Shown here: positions 57,001-64,000 of the stretch, in pieces | Numbering within the stretch: position 1 is the stretch's first letter | Layout: each line of letters opens with the position of its first letter | Source of the DNA: Linnemannia elongata | Taxonomy: Eukaryota > Mortierellomycota > Mortierellomycetes > Mortierellales > Mortierellaceae | Direction: 5' to 3' | Length of the DNA: 64,000 bases | Assembly (NCBI GenBank): GCA_036320915.1 | Contig: JAXBDG010000016.1 | Coordinates: 186,001 to 250,000, forward strand | Translations under genes and position numbers: made by a program | Notes under the pieces: generated by a model | Database searches by the model: none | Told to the model about the DNA's origin: nothing | Seen by the model: only the letters and a program-made list of their open reading frames with translations

Positions 57001-59668
57001 CAGAAGAAAACCTTCAGATCTCATCGTCGAACCCTCGACAGTGGCCATTCGGTCAAGCTATGATCTTGGCCTGGTCCGGATACCAGCGTCAGATGGCGGT
57101 TGTTGCCAACCCAGTCGTTTGGTGGACGAGTGCTATGGGTCTTGTGGCCTACTTGGCTTCGATGGCTATCTTTGCGGTCCGGCAGAAGCGTGGATATTTT
57201 GAGACTGGACGTCTTGGAGGTAAGATTTTACCACATGGAATGAGATTGCGGCGACAACATTTCTTTCTTATAGCAAGGCACATACTGACACCTTCTTTTT
57301 TCTCACAACATATGATGCTCAAACGAGTTCAGAGTTCCAACGGTTCCACTTGAGCGACGCAGGAACATACTTCACAGGCTGGGCCTTCCACTACATCCCC
57401 TTCTTCTTTATTGACAGAATCCTCTACCTCCACCACTACTTCCCCGCCCTCTACTTCTCCATCCTCCTCACATCTTCTCTCCTCTCCGGCCTTTCAGGAT
57501 TCCTCCCTCGCCCGGCCCGGTTCGCCCTTTTCACAACCATATCCATCCTCGCCGTTGCGACGTTTATCCGTCTGGCGCCGCTCAGTTATGGGTCCGAAAT
57601 GACGAGAGAGAAATGTGAGGCTGTTGGTAGGTGGGTTAATCCGAGGAACGTCAGAGGGGGTTTCGGGAATGAGTTGGATTGCTCCTTAGCGCCTTTGACG
57701 ATTGAGAGGCCCCAGTTATTGTCGGTGTTGAAAGAGAAGGCAAAGGTTAAGAAGGCTTTGCTAAAGAGGCAGAGGCAGGAAACCAAGACTGTAGATGGGC
57801 AGGGATTTCAACCTACCAACAACGTCGCTGCTGGTCCAATTCCGACAGCAACAACCACAGTGGCAGCAGCAGCAAACAACTTCATGACTGCCGAAGCACC
57901 TATCCCAGACTCTCCCTTCGCCGCTGCCGGCACAAACCCACTTACCCCAGGTTACAATGGCAAAACTCGCCTCTCTGTGACAAAACCCCAACCGAAACTC
58001 CGCGCCCCAATCCTTCCAATGCGCCTCCCACCCGTCAAACGCCGCCTCCCCGTATCCGACATCGTCCTCCTCCCCTACCAACAACCCCCGCAGCACTGGG
58101 ACCAGAACGCAAAGAACCAGATGATGCAGCGAGAGGATCTGAATCTCTATGAGCAGTTGCAGATCCAGCAGCTTGTCTCGGGGGAGTATCAAAGGCTGAA
58201 TAATGACGAGGATGATGAGAGCAGTAATGAGGAAGATAAGGCTCGGGCTAAGGGCGGTAACAAAAATCAGGATCAGGGCAATAGCCAGAACCAAATCCGA
58301 GATGACGAGAACGGTCGCGTCGAGCAACAACGGAACCAGGCACATCAGCAGCTTGAGAACAACATCCACAAAAGTCGACCTCTCGCTCATCAGAACGACC
58401 CACGACTACCACCACCAGCACCTCAACAAATGGACGCAGAGATTGATAAGGTTCTCTCCCGCTTCCAAGAACGCAACCGCCAAGCAGCCTCTGCCGCAGC
58501 AGCAGCGTACCACCAGATCCGGCTGCCCCATGAACAAATCCAAGTCGAGGACGATGAAGCCGGCATGGATCATAACGTGTATGATAGGCTTGCTCGACCA
58601 CCTCTCGAAAACGCCAATGCGGAAGGCGGCGCCGCTGCTGTTGGAGTTGAAGGCGGTAGTGGAGGAGGAGGAGGTGGTGGGGTCAGCGAGAGCAAGAATA
58701 TCAACGGGACCCAACAACAACAACCACGACAGGATAAGCATCATACGATGGGTCTTGCGCAGCCGTTGAAATTTGAGGCCGGGAAGGCTTATAAGCGTCG
58801 ACAAAAGATGATGGATGCCGCCATTGCTGCTGCTGCTGCCGCTAAACAAGCCGACTCTCTGGACCAGGGCCAATACCAGGATCAGGACCAAGGAGTAAAG
58901 AGTTTCTTAAACGCCGCCGCTGACGACCAGAACAAATTACGGAAGATGACTGATGAGGAGAAGGAAGTTGTCAGGAGGGAGAAGGAGGAAAGGATGAAGA
59001 AGCGCAAGGAGACCAAGGAGGAAAGAGATCGAACGCTGGTTGAGAGGATGAGGTTGAGGGCTCTTGCCAAGGAGCAAGCTGAAGCAGCCGCCTCCGCTAG
59101 TGAAGCAGAGGAAGTTGAGGAAGTGGGAGAAGGCGATCAGGAGGAAGTTGTTGATAACCAAGATACTAATCCTTCAGCAGTAGCTCCTCAACAAGAAGGA
59201 TACCAACTCCTTCAGCAACAGCAGGATGACGCCTACTACGGTTCTGACGGCTATGACGACGACGACAACGAAGTAGACGAGGAGCAAGAAGTTGAGATGA
59301 GAGGCCCTCCAATCTCGGTCGGATCCGCAGAAGAACTTGAGCGGGTGTTGAAACAACTACAGGAAGAAGGCGTACGTGCAGAGGTCGTCCGCGGCGCCGT
59401 TACTGAGACCATCGAGGCCCCCGCCATTGTCACCCCCGCTTCCCCCAGTAGTGCGATGCATGACGACCAGTACGAGAATGACGGTGGATACAACGACGAT
59501 TACGAGGAAGGAGAAGAACACGAGGAGGAATTACCGCCACCGATCGCGGTTAAGAACGCCGAGGAACTTGCTTCAGTCCTCGAGAAGCTTGCTGCAGACG
59601 GTGTGCGTGCTGAAGTGGTCCAGGGGGACTTGACACGCTACGTCGAACCTCCCAAGGCATCCGTATAA
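54034..59668 (+). CDS. Dolichyl-phosphate-mannose protein O-mannosyltransferase (GT39) with a very long tail
   Basis: Transfers mannose from dolichol-phosphate-mannose to Ser/Thr of secretory proteins in the ER membrane. Eight exons: 54034-54851, 54945-55097, 55206-55354, 55463-55571, 55678-55837, 55946-56795, 56905-57219, 57333-59668, 1629 aa, about twice the usual 750-850. Residues 1-245 are Ser/Lys/Gln-rich and disordered. The catalytic acidic pair is in LDEVMVG (D275, E276), with LDAHPPLGKM after it and LVAFDNALTANNRMLTLDAP further on. The MIR lumenal part (about 510-740) has LHSSAELNPGG, CLHSHNH and SGYGGHGFDGDSNDWW. The last family helices include FHYIPFFFIDRILYLHHYFPALYF. From about 940 an in-frame Gln/Asp/Ala-rich tail of some 690 residues follows, ending in two copies of a PPI-V---AEEL motif. 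The acceptor of exon 7 follows an A run (AAAAAAAAG) and is unusual. Family certain; subfamily not assigned. Confidence 0.9.
59303..59628 (+). other. Duplicated PPI-V---AEEL motif in the transferase tail
   Basis: Residues about 1509-1541 read GPPISVGSAEELERVLKQLQ and go on EEGVRAEVVRG. Residues about 1586-1618 read PPPIAVKNAEELASVLEKLA and go on ADGVRAEVVQG. Each fits a strand-helix-strand unit of about 33 residues. The intervening 45 residues are low in complexity (Asp, Tyr, Glu). I know of no named domain with this pattern. Confidence 0.7.
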
Positions 59669-59858
59669 ATCAACTCGACTCTCAGTTCGCCACTACACCA
59701 GAACTAGTGTGAAAACTGTAGTCATATATAAATACTTATTAATTATCTACAAAATTCGATCTTCGAGCTTTCTGTGGCTGCTGCAGTACTTGTTGACCTC
59801 GGGGGAAAAGTGGAGAAAGGTGCTCCACAGAAGCAAGGGATATCCAATACGAACTCCC
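59669..59858. other. Convergent 3' intergenic (O-mannosyltransferase / BTB gene)
   Basis: 190 bp between two converging stops. AT-rich words such as ATATATAAATACTTATTAATTA at about 59725-59745 probably serve the plus-strand poly(A) site. Nothing else. Confidence 0.6.
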
Positions 59859-62800
59859 TCACACATGACCCATAACAATACTAAACTGGAGCATGGTCGC
59901 CTGCAACGGGTGATGATGGTGCCCAGATCCATACCGTGATTGCGCTTCACAGTTGCAGGTTACCCCTTGAGTTGGTCCTTGGCTTCCTCCCTCAACTGCC
60001 TCAGCCCCATCATCGTACTGATCTGTGGCCAAATTATCGACCAGCGGCGCTTGGATAAAAATCTTGCCTTCTCCTACTATGGCGTGGCTTCCACACGTGC
60101 CACCACCGAAGACACTGGTACATCCTGCATATCCACATCTGCAACAATCATGGCTGCTACTAGATGGGCCAATTGGGGGACCACTTGCCTCCTGCACTTG
60201 TGATCTATCGCTAATTTCTGCGCCACCACTTCCAGGAGTATCAGAATGAACAGGACCTTGGCCTTCCTGCTGCGGATGTTGTTGCTGGCTGTCTTCATCG
60301 TACTCGTACTCATGGACGTATTCCACATCCATCGTCGCATCCGTCACCATCGTCGTCGTTATTGTCGTGGTAGCAGCAGCAGTGGCTGGGATGATGGGCG
60401 TCACAGAATCAGCTCGATCGACTGCGGTCGCAGCGGGCGTTACTGTTGGGATCGAGGTAGTGCCCTTAGTGGAGGTTGTAAATATAGTGGCGGCGGCAGT
60501 ATCTCCTTCCATAGATGAACAACCCTGTGTAGAGATCAAAAGCCCAGTGCAGTTACAACCAGTCTGCAACTTGATGTCGACGTCGTCCTTCGGGACTGGT
60601 GATTCAGGCAGATACGCTGTCGAGCACAGATTCGACGATCTCCAACCCTATTACGCGTACATCAACCAGACAAAAAAGAAAAAAAGAAGCAGGTTAGATA
60701 TCTGACATTGCTACGCCGTCCCAGTCACCTTTGAACGGAAAACAAACAAAAAAATCGAGAGAGAAAAAACTCACCCAGCTCTGCATGACAGCAAATTCAT
60801 CAGGGCTACTCTGGAATTGCGTAACCTCATGACCAGGCCCTAATCCAACCAGGTAGATCTTGAACCAAGTCTTGGTCATCTCTCGTCTGTCCACAAAACA
60901 ACTGAAAGAGTCCTCGAACAATGCCGCTGCCGCCGCTGTCACCGTGTTTGTCACTTCGGCGCCAGATCCATCATTGCCTTCCTCTCCACCACTTCCTCTT
61001 CCTGGTGATCCGGCCGGTTTAAGTCCTGCCCCAGCAGTGGACACAGAGGACTGTTGGAGCCGACGCAGTTGCTCGGTCAGCCTGGGGAGGGTCGGGAGGT
61101 CAATATACTGGACCCCCTTTCCAATGTCACGATAAATAATGGGACCACCCAAAGTAACAGACGAGCGACTGTGGGAAGGTTCTGAGGGTATAAAGAAATG
61201 GGGCAGACCGGGTTTCTTCCGCGTACCCTCGGCGACTGTTGGCAAGGAGTGTCGATGCAGGTAGACTCCTAACTGTATGCCCCCTGGCTGTCCTGTTGGC
61301 AATTTTTGAATATACAGGTTCCAATACGATCTATACCATTCACAAAAGACGGAGTGTAAGTAGCATCAGTACCAGCGCGTTCCCCCAACAAATGATAGAT
61401 CAAGTCTTAAGGGTAGCCCAAAGAGACTCACCCAGCGTAGAAAAAGGCGTCAGAACAGACGCGGGTATTCTCCTTGAGAACCTGGACATCTCCAAAGGCA
61501 ACACTAAATCGAAATGGCGGATAGATGGGGTATTGCCCATTCAAATCCTTCTCCACCTCAACATCGCCTCCCAGTGCACCACCAACCCCCGAAAGACCGT
61601 ATCCGCTCCTAATGTTGCTGCCGGTATCGTCCGAGACGGAGTCCATGGTCCGCTGCTTCTTGTTGAGTTGAATGAAAGCCGGGTTGGAGGGAGGAGACGG
61701 CTGTAGATGTCTTCCTGGAAGGAGCTGGCTCCAAAAGGACGTCGCACTCGAAGGGAATCCGCTGCTGTTACTGCTGCCGCCAACGGATGCGGGCATTGCT
61801 GCAGAGGCCATAGATGTCAACCGGGCTGCGGACATTGCGGCAGACGCCAATTTCGACGGCTGAAAAGGATGGTTCAGTTTGTTCCAAGTCGTAAGCTCCT
61901 GCAGGGTAGGCTCATCATCCTCTCCGGTGAGTGTAGTGTCCCCTTCAGGGATCGGCTTGTACATTGCAAATGGTCTCCGAATCCAGCCCGATCCTTCATA
62001 TCCCGCATCAAAGTCACCTGGGAAGTCCGACGTGATGAGGCCGATAGTGCTACCGCCACCGGTACCAGCGGTGCTATGGCTGCCGACTCTGCTGCTATTG
62101 CGGCGGCTGGGAGTAGGGATGGGCTCCTTGGGGCCGTGGGCCTCAATAAGGTTGCGGAACTCGACTTGATGCCACAAGGCCTCCTGGATGATGGACGAAC
62201 GGACGAACCGGGAACCCGAGATGGGGTCAATGTCGCGTTGGATGCACTGCAGCTGCTCGAAACTCATGTGCATATAAATAATTCCGCTCGAGAACAGAGC
62301 CTCATACGCCATTTCGTCCTCATCTTCGTATTCCTGCTCCTCCGAGTTACGGGCAAGATTGTCAGCACCGCCAATCGTCGTCGCCTCAGCGCCATCACCA
62401 GATTCCGACCGAGTGCCAACAGCAGAAGAGTTATCACCAGGAGGGAGAGTGCGAACTATGGCAGATATGGCTCGACGTCGGTGCACAATCTGTCGACAAC
62501 GCTCGTACCGCTCCCACTCAGAGGGCACCCAAAAGGCATCCGAGCCCAAAACCTTTAGCAGCCAATCCACGGGCAACTGCTCAAAGACCTGCAGACAGAT
62601 CATCTTGGGATCCTCAAACCCGTTCCGACAGAGGTACGAATGACAGGCCTCAACAATTTTGTCCGACCAAGGGTAGTAGTCACTCTTGTAGCTGAACTCG
62701 ATGTAGGGCAAGAGGTGGTCGGTCCTAAGCGTCCTGATCGCAAATTCTGTGCACTGCTTGCAGAGTGATTCGATCCCAAGGTAGGCTGCGATCGCCAAGA

Positions 62801-63782
62801 CTGAAAGTACGTTCTGTGGGCTCAGAATCGAAGGCGGTACAGGCTGGCTACTTTTGCTTGGCGAGTGTATTGCATCCATGTCCCCATGCTCATCCGCCAA
62901 TCCAGCTCCATAATCCAGTTCGTACTCTCCGTCCTCTACATCACTCTCATCCTCGCGCTCAACGACCCAGATCCCATAAAGTCGGCCAATCGCAATATCG
63001 AACCCTTCCTGCGTAATGTTGGAGTCGTCAAATGTCATGTCCACCGTATCATTGCTGTTCTCCTGCCAGGGGCCTTGTAGCATGTTCTCAAAGAAGGTCG
63101 CCTGCAGCAGTACAAGTCGGTGGAGACGATAGGTCTTGCCGAACGCCCGTAGCGAGATGTCGGAACCTACGCCGTGGACCAATCCATGAAGAGCGAGATG
63201 CTGAGAGACGTTGGTGAGGTACTTCAGCATGGATGACGACACGACGGTTGTGGATGGTTGTGCTTCAGTCTCATTTGATGTTGTTGTAGTAGTTTTAATC
63301 ATCGTGCTATTCCTTCGGCTGCGGGTGTTCCTCACTGCTGCTGGTCCCGTCCATGTGATCCCCACGGCGGCAGCAGCAGCCATTCCAGTCCAGGGCGTCC
63401 TAAGTGACGACGAAGTCGCAGGTGTGGCCCTAGCAGCATTAGTAACCGGAAGATCCTGTTCGTTCTGATGATTGGTGCTGAGTGATGATGACGACGGATT
63501 AGACGACGAGGGACGACCGCCGATGTTGTTATTGGTATCATGACCCATGTGAGGGGGTCTAACTGACGTCCACTGCGGACGAGGAGACAAACTCGCCAAG
63601 GATGTGTAGAATGTCTGTTGTTGATGATGCATGTGGTGTTGGCGTTCAAAAAGTATATGTGGCGGTTGTTGGGTTCGAGGGAACGGTGGACTAGACGAGC
63701 CTATGCCTCCTGGAGGGTTCGGCCCTGTTGATCTTCCTTGAGCAGGCTCTGGACCTGTTCCTCCAGTGTAGGTAAAATCCAT
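59859..63782 (-). CDS. BTB/POZ-domain protein, germ-cell-less-like
   Basis: A probable adaptor: BTB proteins commonly dimerise and recruit substrates to cullin-3 ubiquitin ligases. Three exons: 61432-63782, 60775-61330, 59859-60647, 1231 aa. Residues 1-185 are low in complexity (Pro, Ser, His, Gln, Ala). The BTB fold spans about 205-375: GVGSDISLRAFGKTYRLHRL, LQATFFENMLQGPW, and, after an acidic insert at about 278-300, VLSVLAIAAYLGIESLCKQC. A helical BACK-like part follows. The middle is Ser/Gly-rich. A distal module resembling the C-terminal part of germ-cell-less-like fungal proteins (YPPFRFSVAFGDVQ, SDAFFYAGSYWNLYIQ, QLGVYLHR, KTWFKIYLVG) crosses the exon 1-2 junction. Exon 3 is Thr-rich, then Asp/Glu/Gln-rich, with a CCRCGYAGC cysteine knot-like patch, and ends LQFSIVMGHV. 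The terminal IVMGHV may close the same module. Exon joins keep frame. The germ-cell-less link is from memory of motifs. Confidence 0.8.
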
Positions 63783-64000
63783 TGACTAGGTTGACGAGAG
63801 TCCGTGTGTCCTGCTTGAGAGTGCAGACTCCTGCTTTCGTGTTAGTTCTTTATTAGAAGAGGAGAAAGATAAGGAGGGAGATTATTGTCAACGTTTGCTG
63901 TTTGTTTGTTCGCTTGCTTTTTTTTTTTTTTTTTTTTGGTTTGTGTAGTGCAGTGACGAAAGGTATTGGATGAGGATTCTAGAGGGAAGCAGAAAGAAGC
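63783..64000 (-). promoter_or_regulatory. Promoter region of the BTB gene
   Basis: Upstream of the ATG at 63782 on the minus strand. Includes an A run read on that strand (T run at 63919-63937) and CT-rich words (63850-63880). No TATA box seen. The window ends here, so the neighbour is unknown. Confidence 0.45.

Noticed and set aside
1..64000. CRISPR array, bacterial operon, rRNA or viral gene
   Set aside because: None of the repeats has constant units with unique spacers, the genes are spliced and fungal, and no rRNA or viral replication sequence was recognised.

Overview
This window is nuclear DNA of a filamentous, early-diverging fungus. The best guess is a Mucoromycota species close to Mortierella. 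The reasons are: short GT..AG introns of about 95-160 bp in nearly every gene, A-rich ACC-ATG start contexts, pyrimidine-rich leaders, long AT-rich or simple-sequence intergenic stretches, and proteins that are clearly fungal (glycogen synthase, Tom40, IWS1/Spn1, protein O-mannosyltransferase, oligopeptide transporters). The genus is inference. No rRNA, complete tRNA, CRISPR or prokaryotic signal was seen. Intron-exon models were made by eye from splice signals, reading frame and remembered family alignments; each total length was checked to be a multiple of three.

Layout. 1-8.9 kb is gene-poor: a cysteine-rich secreted protein (69-719, minus) with a TATA box, a degenerate 1.5 kb repeat field, a small membrane protein (4553-4804, minus), then homopolymer-rich DNA. 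8.9-22.4 kb is a normal gene block: glycogen synthase (+), Tom40 (-), an unrecognised 210-aa protein (-), IWS1/Spn1 (+), and a three-exon orphan of 529 aa (-). 22.4-27 kb is a gene desert with a recent 110-bp direct repeat and a GA microsatellite.

27.1-51.1 kb is the striking part: six complete oligopeptide transporter (OPT family) genes in direct tandem, all on the plus strand. Each has two exons split at the same codon, a TATA box 120-190 bp before its ATG, and a related element further upstream containing a short GGA..TCC dyad. Identical blocks shared by non-neighbouring copies point to gene conversion. The copies differ most in one loop after the conserved VVPWWAQVN segment. This suggests an expanded peptide-uptake locus with shared regulation.

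51-54 kb holds debris: a 200-bp-arm inverted repeat made from two copies of a coding fragment, and a tRNA-like scrap. 54.0-59.7 kb is a very large protein O-mannosyltransferase (1629 aa), with an extra N-terminal region and a roughly 690-aa C-terminal tail carrying a duplicated small motif. 59.9-63.8 kb is a convergent BTB-domain protein of 1231 aa (minus), running to the right edge with its promoter in the last 200 bp.
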